From: Candidatus Symbiobacter mobilis CR | Lineage (GTDB): Bacteria; Pseudomonadota; Gammaproteobacteria; Burkholderiales; Burkholderiaceae_C | NCBI RefSeq assembly: GCF_000477435.1 | Contig: NC_022576.1 | Location: 1,054,001-1,118,000 of the forward strand | Direction of reading: 5' to 3' | Length of the DNA: 64,000 nt | In this document: positions 22,359-38,399 of the stretch, piece by piece | How positions within the stretch are numbered: the stretch's first letter is position 1 | Layout of the letters: every line of letters begins with the position of its first letter | Translations under genes and position numbers: made by a program | Notes under the pieces: model-generated | Databases searched by the model: none | What the model saw: only the letters and a program-made list of their open reading frames with translations | Told to the model about the DNA's origin: nothing

Positions 22359-22446
22359 TTGGGCGCTAGTCACGTGCTTCCCCGTGTGTGGCCCCTTTTT
22401 TTGCGCAGCACTTTTTTCGATTTTTTCGACCTCAGGAGTATTAACC

Positions 22447-24147
22447 GTGACGTTCTCTCTCTCTTCTCCCACGCAAGTTTCCCGCCCCATGCGCACTGTT
22501 GCACTATCCGCCATCGCTGCTGCTGCATTGGCCACGGTGGCCGCCCTTTCCGGCTGCGGTGGCGGTGGATCGGGCCGAGCCATTCACGTCGTCAACGCGG
22601 GTAACAGCCCCTTTGTCGGGGTGGCAATGACAGCATCTTGCAGCAACGGGGATACGGGTTCCGCGACCATAGGCGAGCAGACTCCAGGTGAAGGGACGAT
22701 TTGGGTTCCGGTCACTTGCACGGAACCTGTGCAGCTCAAGGCTACTGGCAAGGGCAAGATGCGGCCATTGGGCGCCAAGGCCGATGGCACGCAGGATGTG
22801 GCCTATAACCCCGCCATCAATCTGCCTATTGCCAGTTACTTGGAAAAACTGCCGACTGAAGAAGAAAGCGTAACGGCGAATCCGGTGTCTACCGTTGTGC
22901 AGGCTTTGGTGACCCAAGGGTTGACGGTCGAAGCAGCCCGCACAAAAGTGGAAACGGTATTGGGCATGAATACCGGTGATGCGCAAAAAGATTACCTCGA
23001 CCCCGATGTCGCGGAAGCATCGGCCAGACTGGTTGCCGTAGCAGCGCTGGCTACGCAGCAGCTCGCGCAGTCGGTTCCCGAAAAACTTGGCGAATCGTTG
23101 GTTACCGCGATGGCTGCAGTGGTGGGTAGCCCCACCAGCGTCCAATCTACCCAGAACATTGCCTCGGCCATCTATACCAACCTCAAGCTAACTGGGGCAC
23201 TGCCTCCCGATGCCATTGCTGCTATCGATACAGATGCCATCTTGGTCTACAACGCCGTTGCAAAAACCAATGAGGGCGGCGAAGCGACCCTGGATGCAGT
23301 CAACAAAGAACTGGCGGCCGATTCCAACGCGCAGTTCCATTTGGCAGCCGTGAACAAAACCTATGCTGTCTTAGAGCAGACGGAGGCAATCCTTGCCAAG
23401 GACACTGCAAAAGCTGCTGCCTTGCAGCAAGACATAGCGAAGCTCGATGAAACTTTGCAGTCTCCCCCTTCTGTGGCCATGACCAGCACCACATCGACCA
23501 CGACCACCACTGCCAAACCTACGACTACAACCAAAGCCCCAACCACCACAACCGCTGCGGCTACAACTACAACCAAAGCCCCAACCACCACAACCGCTGC
23601 GGCTACAACTACAACCAAAGCCCCAACCACCACAACCGCTGCGGCTACAACTACAACCCAAGCCTCAACCACCACAACCGCTGCGGCTACAACTACAACC
23701 AAAGCCCCAACCACCACAACCGCTGCGGCTACAACTACAACCAAAGCCCCAACCACCACAACCGCTGCGGCTACAACTACAACCAAAGCCCCAACCACCA
23801 CAACCGCTGCGGCTACAACTACAACCCAAGCCCCAACCACCACAACCGCTGCGGCTACAACTACAACCCAAGCCCCAACCACCACAACCGCTGCGGCTAC
23901 AACTACAACCCAAGCCTCAACCACCACAACCGCTGCGGCTACAACTACAACCCAAGCCCCAACCACCACAACCGCTGCGGCTACAACTACAACCCAAGCC
24001 CCAACCACCACAACCGCTGCGGCTACGACTACGACCGGAGCCACAACCACAACAACTGCGTCCGTAACAACTACAACACAGCTTCCCCTTTGTGATCCTT
24101 TGGATCCCCCTCCCGCACCCGGGCAAACCGCCACTTGCCGTCAATAA
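22447..24147 (+). CDS. Lipoprotein with long Thr-rich repeat stalk
   Basis: A 566-residue exported protein of unknown function. GTG at 22447 is chosen because AGGAG sits eight bases upstream; an ATG at 22489 is the alternative. The signal sequence ends in the lipobox LSGC followed by Gly and Ser. A ~300-residue Ala-rich folded part with a DYLDPDVAEAS segment leads into the stalk: 12 copies of a 14-residue unit, KAPTTTTAAATTTT with K/Q and P/S variation (about residues 363-530). A short tail with two cysteines (LPLCDP and TATC) ends it. Thr-rich stalks are often O-glycosylated surface spacers in other organisms; that is only inferred here. Confidence 0.8.
   Translation: MTFSLSSPTQVSRPMRTVALSAIAAAALATVAALSGCGGGGSGRAIHVVNAGNSPFVGVAMTASCSNGDTGSATIGEQTPGEGTIWVPVTCTEPVQLKATGKGKMRPLGAKADGTQDVAYNPAINLPIASYLEKLPTEEESVTANPVSTVVQALVTQGLTVEAARTKVETVLGMNTGDAQKDYLDPDVAEASARLVAVAALATQQLAQSVPEKLGESLVTAMAAVVGSPTSVQSTQNIASAIYTNLKLTGALPPDAIAAIDTDAILVYNAVAKTNEGGEATLDAVNKELAADSNAQFHLAAVNKTYAVLEQTEAILAKDTAKAAALQQDIAKLDETLQSPPSVAMTSTTSTTTTTAKPTTTTKAPTTTTAAATTTTKAPTTTTAAATTTTKAPTTTTAAATTTTQASTTTTAAATTTTKAPTTTTAAATTTTKAPTTTTAAATTTTKAPTTTTAAATTTTQAPTTTTAAATTTTQAPTTTTAAATTTTQASTTTTAAATTTTQAPTTTTAAATTTTQAPTTTTAAATTTTGATTTTTASVTTTTQLPLCDPLDPPPAPGQTATCRQ
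23533..24036 (+). repeat. 42 bp tandem repeat, 12 units
   Basis: Twelve head-to-tail units of 42 bp, nearly identical at the DNA level, code the Thr-rich stalk. Variation is confined mainly to AAA/CAA (Lys/Gln) at the unit boundary and CCC/TCA (Pro/Ser). A thirteenth degenerate unit follows at 24037-24078. The unit is a multiple of three, so copy-number change would keep the frame. Confidence 0.95.
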
Positions 24148-24167
24148 CCAATCGGTTTGTGCTTCTA

Positions 24168-24203
24168 AACCCCCGCTGGCCCCTAGGCCAACGGGGGTTT
24201 TTT
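24168..24203 (+). terminator. Terminator of the lipoprotein gene
   Basis: CCCCCG(C)TGGCC pairs with GGCCA(A)CGGGGG around a CCTA loop and is followed by six Ts. The convergent hpnC gene ends inside the loop (stop at 24183-24185). Confidence 0.9.
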
Positions 24204-25061
24204 CATTCCCCAGGCCCTGCCCAGTATGACGGGCACGTCCCACGCTGTGAGCACAGGGCGGATACGCCAGCTCATGCATCCCATGGCCTCAATCTTGTCT
24301 AGGATGCGCAGGCCCCCTTGCACCACGCAGCGCAATTCCCAGCCGATGCGCCCCGGTAGCCTGTGGCATAGCGGGCTGCCTGCATCCATCATGTGGCGCG
24401 CCTCCTGCACATAGGCTGCGACCATGCATGCGGCGGCGACGCTATCGCTGTCGGGGGCCAAGTCGGCGTCGGTCACGCCAAAACGATCCATCGCAGCAGC
24501 GGTGGGGTACCACCGCCCACGTGCGATGTCGACGCGCAAATCCTGCCAGAAATTGATGCATTGCAACGCAGTGCAAATCTGGTCGCTTTGCTGCAATGCG
24601 TCCAGTTCCTCCACCCGGTACAGGTGCAACAACAGCCTGCCAATCGGGTTCGCAGACCGGGCGCAATAGTGCAACAACTCCGCATCGTCGGCATACCTGC
24701 GCCCCGTCGCGGTGTAGACCACGTCTTGCTCGAAGGCATCTAGCAAGGCATGGAAGGGCGCTACGGGGATGGCCCCGCTACCCAACAACGGCGCAAGCGC
24801 CGCCCATACCTGCTGCCAGCGCCCGCCGGGGGGGGAACCGGTTGCTGTGACTTCCAAGGCCGCACGGTAGGCGGCCAGATTGGCCAGGCGTTCCCTGGAT
24901 GCGCACGCGCCCTCGTCGGCCAGATCGTCCGCAGTGCGCGCAAAGTGGTAGATCGCCCGGATTGCTGGGCGCAGGGAACGGGGGCAAAGCCACGACGCAA
25001 CGGGGAAGTTCTCGTAGTGCTGGATTGCAGGGGCCTGCTCGGTTGGGGATGGGGCAGCCAT
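24183..25061 (-). CDS. hpnC: Squalene/phytoene synthase family protein HpnC
   Basis: HpnC acts in the HpnCDE route from farnesyl diphosphate to squalene, converting presqualene diphosphate to hydroxysqualene ahead of hopanoid synthesis. The 292-residue protein carries the HpnC start motif HYENFPVAS, FARTADDLADEG as the first Asp-rich motif, and NFWQDLRVD as the second. hpnD, hpnE and the hopene cyclase are not in this window. The 3' end converges on the lipoprotein terminator. Confidence 0.85.
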   Translation of the reverse strand: MAAPSPTEQAPAIQHYENFPVASWLCPRSLRPAIRAIYHFARTADDLADEGACASRERLANLAAYRAALEVTATGSPPGGRWQQVWAALAPLLGSGAIPVAPFHALLDAFEQDVVYTATGRRYADDAELLHYCARSANPIGRLLLHLYRVEELDALQQSDQICTALQCINFWQDLRVDIARGRWYPTAAAMDRFGVTDADLAPDSDSVAAACMVAAYVQEARHMMDAGSPLCHRLPGRIGWELRCVVQGGLRILDKIEAMGCMSWRIRPVLTAWDVPVILGRAWGMKKPPLA

Positions 25062-25160
25062 CGTGAAGCAACAAATACAGAAGCTCTAGACGGATTTCAG
25101 GCCATTGCAGGTGGGAATGCGGAAGCCACCGTGAAAAATGGAGAAAAAAGGGAACAACTG

Positions 25161-25244
25161 CTGCCCCAGCACTGCGGTTCTGATCACACTGGTGCCAAGG
25201 CACTGTTCTTCTGATCAAACCACTGCCCAAGCACTGTGTTGTTG
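25161..25244. repeat. Imperfect direct repeat, about 2.7 units
   Basis: Three successive stretches starting CTGCCCCAGCACTG (25161), CTGGTGCCAAGGCACTG (25189) and CTGCCCAAGCACTG (25223) share a ~30 bp unit; the first two continue into TTCTGATCA. They lie between hpnC and the end of ligA. No coding frame explains them. Confidence 0.55.
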
Positions 25245-25292
25245 CACATTGTGGGAGCCTATTGGCTTGTTTGCATTTTCCCCAATCGGCGT

Positions 25293-27530
<2,238 letters not shown>

Positions 27531-28625
27531 TTACCCCGTGAACAAAAAGTTCAGCACGTCGCCATCACGCACGATGTATTCCTTGCCTTCGGCGCGCATC
27601 TTGCCCGCAGTCTTCGCTCCAACTTCACCCCGGTTGGCGGTGAAGTCCTCAAAGGCAATCGTCTGCGCACGGATGAAGCCTTTTTCAAAGTCGGTGTGGA
27701 TCACCCCGGCGGCTTGCGGTGCGGTGTCACCGACGTGGATCGTCCACGCACGCACTTCCTTGATCCCCGCAGTGAAATAGGTCTGCAACCCCAGCAACTG
27801 GTACGCACCACGGATCAGACGATGCAGCCCAGGTTCGTGCAAGCCCATGCTTTCCAAAAACACCAGCCGGTCTTCCACGCTCATCTCCGCCATGTCGGCT
27901 TCGATCTTGGCGCAGATCGGAACAACTGGCGCCCCATGCCGTGCGGCATATTCGCGCAGCCGATCGAGCAAAGGGTTGGCTGCAAAGCCGTCCTCATCGA
28001 CGTTGGCCACGTACATCGCAGGCTTGGCCGTCAGCAGGAAAAAAGGGCGCAACAGGGCCAGTTCCTCCTTGCTCAGCTCCATCGCACGTACCGGCTTGCC
28101 TTCGTCGAGCGCCACCTGGCAGCGCTCCAACACAGGCACCACTAGCGCGGCTTCCTTGTCATGCCCACACTTGGCAGACTTTTGGAAGCGAGCCAGCCCC
28201 TTTTCGACGGTGGAAAGATCGGCCAGACATAGCTCGGTCTGGATGACTTCGGCGTCCGAGACGGGATCCACCTTCGCGGCCACGTGTACGACGTTCTCGT
28301 CCTCGAAACACCGCACCACGTGGACGATCGCGTCCGTCTCGCGAATGTGGGCCAGAAACTTGTTGCCCAGCCCCTCGCCATTGCTGGCCCCCGCGACGAG
28401 GCCGGCAATGTCAACGAACTCGACGACCGCCCGCACAATGCGCTGCGGGTGAACGATCGCAGCAAGTGCGTCGAGCCGGGGGTCCGGCACTTCAACGACC
28501 CCGACATTGGGTTCGATCGTGCAGAATGGGTAGTTTTCCGCAGCAATGCCTGCTTGGGTCAAAGCATTGAACAGAGTGGACTTTCCCACATTGGGAAGCC
28601 CGACGATGCCGCATCGCAGACTCAT
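27531..28625 (-). CDS. ychF: Redox-regulated ATPase/GTPase YchF
   Basis: YchF (Ola1) is an Obg-family P-loop NTPase that prefers ATP and binds ribosomes. The 364-residue sequence has the G1 motif GLPNVGKST, the family's non-canonical NVDE in place of NKxD, and the C-terminal TGS domain ([23 protein letters not shown]). The ATG at 28625 is the natural family start. It is upstream of ligA and probably co-transcribed with it. Confidence 0.96.
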   Translation of the reverse strand: MSLRCGIVGLPNVGKSTLFNALTQAGIAAENYPFCTIEPNVGVVEVPDPRLDALAAIVHPQRIVRAVVEFVDIAGLVAGASNGEGLGNKFLAHIRETDAIVHVVRCFEDENVVHVAAKVDPVSDAEVIQTELCLADLSTVEKGLARFQKSAKCGHDKEAALVVPVLERCQVALDEGKPVRAMELSKEELALLRPFFLLTAKPAMYVANVDEDGFAANPLLDRLREYAARHGAPVVPICAKIEADMAEMSVEDRLVFLESMGLHEPGLHRLIRGAYQLLGLQTYFTAGIKEVRAWTIHVGDTAPQAAGVIHTDFEKGFIRAQTIAFEDFTANRGEVGAKTAGKMRAEGKEYIVRDGDVLNFLFTG

Positions 28626-28742
28626 AAATTGCCTATCCGAAGTAGAGGATGGATGAGAGATATGGCACGCATCGCACCAGCACTGCGGGCTGCGCGGCCT
28701 ATGCTACAAAATTCAGAAAAGCGCGCAAAATACCCGAAAAGC

Positions 28743-28771
28743 CCAAAAAAAATGCGCCCGAGCGGCGCATC
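28743..28771 (-). terminator. Terminator after tRNA-Pro
   Basis: Read on minus, ATGCGCC-GCTCG-GGCGCAT is followed by eight Ts. It lies about 10 bases downstream of the tRNA 3' end and separates it from ychF. Confidence 0.85.
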
Positions 28772-28779
28772 GTAAAAAA

Positions 28780-28856
28780 TGGTCGGTGTGAAAGGATTCG
28801 AACCTTCGACCCCTTGCACCCCATGCAAGTGCGCTACCAAGCTGCGCCACACACCG
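28780..28856 (-). tRNA. tRNA-Pro (GGG)
   Basis: A full cloverleaf is visible: acceptor CGGTGTG/CACACCG, D-arm GCGC..GCGC, anticodon stem CTTGC/GCAAG with loop ATGGGGT, T-arm with GGTTCGAATCC, and an encoded CCA. The anticodon GGG reads CCC/CCU proline codons. A -10-like TACAAT lies ten bases upstream. Confidence 0.96.
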
Positions 28857-28866
28857 AAAGCACTGC

Positions 28867-28872
28867 ATTGTA
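28867..28872 (-). promoter_or_regulatory. Possible -10 box of tRNA-Pro
   Basis: TACAAT on the minus strand is placed 10 bases before the tRNA 5' end. No good -35 hexamer is seen at the usual distance, so the call rests on position and the -10 only. Confidence 0.35.
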
Positions 28873-29109
28873 GCGACTGCCCCTGGGATGGAATCATGGC
28901 CACTAGCCCCTGTCTACCTTATGTGCAACACAGTACCGGCGCATCCCGATCCAACAGCGCCGCACATGGCAAACACCATGGCTACGCATCCCTTGCTCTC
29001 TTTCCGAATAAATTGGGATTGCTGCAATGGCGCGATTGCAAGATGATGGGAACAAGATAGCACTCTATCCTCTCCCGCACAAATATTTTCATTCTGACTA
29101 GATCAACCC

Positions 29110-30003
29110 ATGAAATTCCTCGACGTCAAAACAGACTACGCTTTCAAAAAGGTTTTTGGTAGTGACAACTCCAAAAATATCTTGTTGAGCTTCCTCAATT
29201 CCCTCGACTTGTTCCACGGCCTAGGTGTCATCGACGACCTCACCATCGTCGACCCCTACCAAATCCCCCTCATCCAGGGAATGAAAGACACTTTCGTCGA
29301 TGTACGGGCCACGCTCTCCAACGGCACCTCCGTCATCATCGAAATGCAAGTGCTGAACGTGCCAGGATTCGAGCAGCGCGTTTTGTACAACGCCGCAAAA
29401 GCCTACTCTACGCAGTTGATCAAGGGAGACCATTACCACCTCCTCAACCCCGTCGTCGCTTTGACCATCACCGACTTCTTGATGTTCGCAGACTCCGCCG
29501 AATACCTGAGTACCTTCCAATTGCTCGAAAAAGACCGGCTGATGCGCTACAACGGGGATATCGAACTCGTCTTCATCGAACTGCCAAAATTCCACAAAAC
29601 CGAGTCCGAACTGGCCGATGTCGTGGACAAGTGGATCTACTTCATCCAAAATGCAGGCAGCCTGGCCTATATCCCGGAAACCCTCGGCTGCTTGCCAGAA
29701 CTCTCCCAAGCCTTTTCCATCGCCAACGAGGCTGGCTTATCCCCCGAAGAACTAGCCATGCAAAGCAAGCGCAAAGACTTTATTATCTTGCAAAAAGATT
29801 CGATTTCCTTGGCCTATGCCAATGGCATGCAAGAAGGAAAATTAGAAGGAAAAGCAGAAGGAAAAGCAGAAGGAAAAGCTGAGGGAAAATTGGAAGGCAA
29901 ACTGGAAGTAGCACAACGATTGTTACAACACGGCATGCCTATCCAACAAGTGGCGGACATTGTTGGGCTGGACGTGGACTCATTGCAAACTTCTACCAAA
30001 TAG
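29110..30003 (+). CDS. Rpn family PD-(D/E)XK nuclease/putative transposase
   Basis: A 297-residue member of the Rpn/YhgA-like family, whose members are nucleases that stimulate recombination. The N-terminus KTDYAFKKVFGSDNSKNILLSFLN is diagnostic. The nuclease core shows an aspartate in DTFVDVRA and the ExQ pair in VIIEMQV. After a helical region, residues 240-265 are a repeat of EGK-A/L units (12 bp DNA unit), then a short Sigma-70-like or HTH-like tail (GMPIQQVADIVGL). Base composition is visibly lower in GC than in the neighbours, which suggests transfer. Confidence 0.88.
   Translation: MKFLDVKTDYAFKKVFGSDNSKNILLSFLNSLDLFHGLGVIDDLTIVDPYQIPLIQGMKDTFVDVRATLSNGTSVIIEMQVLNVPGFEQRVLYNAAKAYSTQLIKGDHYHLLNPVVALTITDFLMFADSAEYLSTFQLLEKDRLMRYNGDIELVFIELPKFHKTESELADVVDKWIYFIQNAGSLAYIPETLGCLPELSQAFSIANEAGLSPEELAMQSKRKDFIILQKDSISLAYANGMQEGKLEGKAEGKAEGKAEGKLEGKLEVAQRLLQHGMPIQQVADIVGLDVDSLQTSTK
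29836..29909 (+). repeat. 12 bp in-frame repeat in the Rpn gene
   Basis: About six units of GAAGGAAAAKYA code EGKAEGK/EGKLEGK. The unit length keeps frame, so the linker can vary in length without loss of the C-terminus. Confidence 0.8.
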
Positions 30004-30093
30004 GGTGTAGTTGTAGGCTGCTGGCGCTTGCATGGCGGCTCATCACGTACTCTTGGACAATCTACCCCGTTATTACCTCCACGAAGACCCGCC

Positions 30094-31779
30094 ATGCCCT
30101 CTACCCCACCCCCCTTGCCTGAACGCGAATCGATGGAATACGACCTCGTCATCGTCGGTGCCGGGCCTGCGGGGCTGGCTGCGGCAATCCGCGCCAAACA
30201 AGCTGCGGCGCAGCGTGGGTGCGAGCTCTCCGTCGCCGTGCTCGAAAAGGGGTGCGAGCCGGGGGCACACACACTGTCTGGCGCAGTGCTTGACCCCCGC
30301 GCCCTGACGGCGCTGCTGCCAGATTGGAAAGACTGCGGCGCCCCCTTGCACCAGGCCGTGACCGAGGAATCCATGCTATTCCTCGGCGCCCAGTCTGCAC
30401 GCCGCGTTCCCGACTTCCTGCTGCCCGAATGCAGCCACAACGCGGGCAATTACTTGGTCAGCCTTGGCGCGCTGGTACGGTGGATGGCCAAGCAGGCGGA
30501 AGCGCTGGGGGTCGAAATCTACCCCGGCTATGCAGCATCCGAGGTGCTCTATGACCAGTCCGATACAGTGATTGGCGTGGCAACTGGCGATCTGGGCATC
30601 GCCAAGGATGGCACCCGCAAGCCCAACTATCAGCGCGGCATGGCATTGCTGGGGCGCTACACCCTGTTTGCCGAAGGATCACGTGGGCATTTGGGCAAGG
30701 CGCTGATCTCGCACTACCAACTCGACGCCGGACGCGACCCCCAAGGCTACGCGCTGGGAATCAAAGAGCTATGGGAAGCCCCCCCACAACGCCATCAACC
30801 AGGGTTACTCGTACATACCACCGGTTGGCCGCTCGACAACAGCACCTATGGGGGGTGCTTCCTGTATCACCTCGCCGACCGTCGCATCGCTGCGGGGATG
30901 ATCCTAGGGCTGGACTATCGCAACCCCCATCTCGATCCATTCGAAGAATTCCAGCGGTGGAAAACGCACCCGCAGATCCGCCAGCACTTCGCAGACGAGA
31001 CTGGCAAAGTCTGCGCACGCAGGCTCTCTTACGGCGCACGCAGCATGACTACCGGCGGGTGGATGTCCCTGCCCCGTACCGTATTCCCCGGCGGGGCGCT
31101 GGTGGGATGCGATGCGGGCTTTCTGGATTCCAGCCGCCTCAAGGGCATCCATTCCGCGATGGAATCCGCCATGATGGCGGCTGACGCCGCTGTGGACGCC
31201 GTGGCACAAGGGCGGAGCAGCAACTTGCTCAGCGCCTATCCCGAAGCCATCGAGCGCAGCCCGCTACGGCAGGATTTGGAACGTTCCCGCAACTTCAAAA
31301 CTTGGTTCCAGCGCGGGATGTTGCTCGGAACCTTGATGAACGGGCTAGAACAGCGGGTGCTGCGTGGCTCCATACCGTGGACGATCCACCGCAAAGCCCC
31401 GGACCACGCCCGCCTGCGCCCAGCCCAAGAATGCACCCCACCGCAATACCCCAAGCCGGATGGACAGCTCACTTTCGACCGCGCCAGCAGCGTCTTTCTC
31501 AGCCGCACGCACCACGAAGAAAATCAGCCCTGCCACCTTCGTCTGCGCAACGCCGACACCCCGGTCACAACCAACCTGCAACGCTACGCAGGCCCGGAAG
31601 CCAGGTACTGCCCTGCGCAAGTCTACGAATTCCACACCGATGCATCCGGGCAGACCACGCTGGTCATCAACGCTATCAACTGCCTGCACTGCAAGACCTG
31701 CGACATCAAAGACCCCACCCAGAACATCGAGTGGGTCACCCCGGAAGGCGGCGAAGGCCCGCTTTATTTGCAGATGTGA
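30094..31779 (+). CDS. Electron transfer flavoprotein-ubiquinone oxidoreductase
   Basis: Passes electrons from reduced ETF to the quinone pool at the inner membrane. The 561-residue protein has the FAD site YDLVIVGAGPAGLAAAIRAK, GAHTLSGAVLDP, a second FAD-contact region VGCDAGFLDSSRLKGIHSAM, and C-terminal 4Fe-4S ligands with spaced cysteines in CPAQVYEF and NCLHCKTCDIKDP. ATG at 30094 is used; the upstream in-frame start at 30028 adds a non-homologous leader. No etfAB genes are nearby. Confidence 0.94.
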   Translation: MPSTPPPLPERESMEYDLVIVGAGPAGLAAAIRAKQAAAQRGCELSVAVLEKGCEPGAHTLSGAVLDPRALTALLPDWKDCGAPLHQAVTEESMLFLGAQSARRVPDFLLPECSHNAGNYLVSLGALVRWMAKQAEALGVEIYPGYAASEVLYDQSDTVIGVATGDLGIAKDGTRKPNYQRGMALLGRYTLFAEGSRGHLGKALISHYQLDAGRDPQGYALGIKELWEAPPQRHQPGLLVHTTGWPLDNSTYGGCFLYHLADRRIAAGMILGLDYRNPHLDPFEEFQRWKTHPQIRQHFADETGKVCARRLSYGARSMTTGGWMSLPRTVFPGGALVGCDAGFLDSSRLKGIHSAMESAMMAADAAVDAVAQGRSSNLLSAYPEAIERSPLRQDLERSRNFKTWFQRGMLLGTLMNGLEQRVLRGSIPWTIHRKAPDHARLRPAQECTPPQYPKPDGQLTFDRASSVFLSRTHHEENQPCHLRLRNADTPVTTNLQRYAGPEARYCPAQVYEFHTDASGQTTLVINAINCLHCKTCDIKDPTQNIEWVTPEGGEGPLYLQM

Positions 31780-31854
31780 ATGGCTGATGTGGATGGCAGA
31801 TGTGAATGGGCCGACTTTCTATCGGCCCCCCGGTACAGACCCGCCCCGTTCGCC

Positions 31855-33108
<1,254 letters not shown>

Positions 33109-33141
33109 GGCGAAAGGTGGAAGTAGTCAGGGGAATTTTTC

Positions 33142-33147
33142 ATTCTA
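33142..33147 (-). promoter_or_regulatory. Possible -10 box of icd
   Basis: TAGAAT on the minus strand, 33 bases ahead of the icd ATG. No convincing -35 sequence is seen, so confidence is low. Confidence 0.3.
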
Positions 33148-33369
33148 GTTTGCGGCTTTGGCCCACCCATCGACCTCCATCGACCTGTTCCGCTAGCTTG
33201 GGTTGGTGTGCATCCGCTGCGCCGCTGCCTTGCCTCCACCCCATGGAAACACCCATAGTTCCCCCGATGGCCTTGTCAACCGAAGGAGGAACCGGCACGT
33301 TATGGCCCGGCCTTCCGGCTTTACGGAGGTTTTTCCACTTCAATCTCGTCTTTTTACAAAGGAAACGCA

Positions 33370-33576
33370 ATGAACAAACTGCTCGCCGCTTTGACCGCCG
33401 GTCTTTTCGCCGCTGGTGCCTTCGCTACCGAAGCCCCCGCTCCTGCTGCTGCCCCCGCTGCCGATGCCGCCAAGGCAGAAGCCAAAGCCGAAGACAAAGC
33501 AGCCAAGCCCGCTAAGAAGGCTGCAAAGAAGGCGGAAAAGGCTGCTGCCAAGGCTTCCGAAGCAGCTACTCACTAA
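33370..33576 (+). CDS. Small exported Ala/Lys-rich protein
   Basis: A 68-residue protein with a good ribosome site (AAAGGA, six bases ahead of ATG). Residues 1-19 form a signal peptide ending AFA|TEAP. The mature part is a low-complexity Pro/Ala stretch, then Lys/Ala repeats (AAKPAKKAAKKAEKAAAK) likely to be helical and strongly basic. Similar short proteins are widespread in this order, without known function. A strong terminator follows. Confidence 0.75.
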   Translation: MNKLLAALTAGLFAAGAFATEAPAPAAAPAADAAKAEAKAEDKAAKPAKKAAKKAEKAAAKASEAATH

Positions 33577-33699
33577 TTTGGTGATAACCGGCCATGGCGC
33601 CGTGTGCGGAGTGAGTGCGCCAAGCGCCCTCGCACCGCGTTCGTAGCGCCGGGGTGGGCTGGGTTGCGGTAATCACCGCGATCCATGTTCCAGCCTACT

Positions 33700-33736
33700 A
33701 AAGCAGGTTCTTCGACGAAGAACCTGCTTTTTTTTT
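33700..33736 (+). terminator. Strong terminator after the small exported protein
   Basis: A near-perfect 15-pair stem (AAAGCAGGTTCTTCG with its complement) around a single-base centre is followed by a run of nine Ts. It lies about 125 bases after the small gene's stop. Confidence 0.93.
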
Positions 33737-34066
33737 GCCAGCACGATAGCGCAAACCGCATCGTCTGCAATGTTTGCCCACAGACGACAGTGCCTAAGGT
33801 ACTGCACTGCATTCCCTGCTTTGCGCTGCTGCCCCTGCCGCCTTGCCATAATCAAGTATCCAATCTGATGCATCGGTGCGGGGTTCCATGTCTGTTTTCC
33901 GGCCTCGTTTTGGCCACTCTACAGGCACTATCCACGCCAATGCAGCCAGATTCCGACCACGCTCCCGGTTTCTGCTTCGTCCCCCTGGAATTTCTGCCCA
34001 TCACTTTGCTGTCGCTCCCGGCTAGATTTCAGCTTGGGTCAGGCTAAATCTGGGCTCGAGTACGCT
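33737..34066 (+). other. Intergenic leader of the second hybrid kinase
   Basis: This 330-base stretch has no convincing gene. An open frame of ~120 codons crosses it but starts inside the terminator hairpin and has no protein-like composition. I see no repeats or RNA fold. The kinase promoter is probably here but is not recognisable. Confidence 0.4.
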
Positions 34067-38368
<4,302 letters not shown>

Positions 38369-38399
38369 CCGACGCCTTGCCGGAGCACTCCCTGCCACC

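Noticed and set aside
22264..22446. Possible riboswitch ahead of the lipoprotein gene
   Set aside because: Short stems such as GGGCGAAAGCCC are present, but no known riboswitch core could be recognised; the weak terminator explains the clearest stem.
23533..24036. CRISPR-like array
   Set aside because: The repeats are directly adjacent with no spacers, and they code the lipoprotein stalk in frame.
23361..24134. Long minus-strand open frame coding runs of VVVVAAA
   Set aside because: It is the complement of the 42 bp Thr-repeat array; it has no start signal and its composition comes from the repeat.
28779..29060. Open frame beginning MVGVKGFEPSTPC
   Set aside because: This is the tRNA-Pro gene read on the opposite strand, a common false protein.
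33685..34047. 120-codon open frame upstream of the second hybrid kinase
   Set aside because: It starts before the terminator hairpin and runs through it, has no ribosome site and shows no protein-like pattern.
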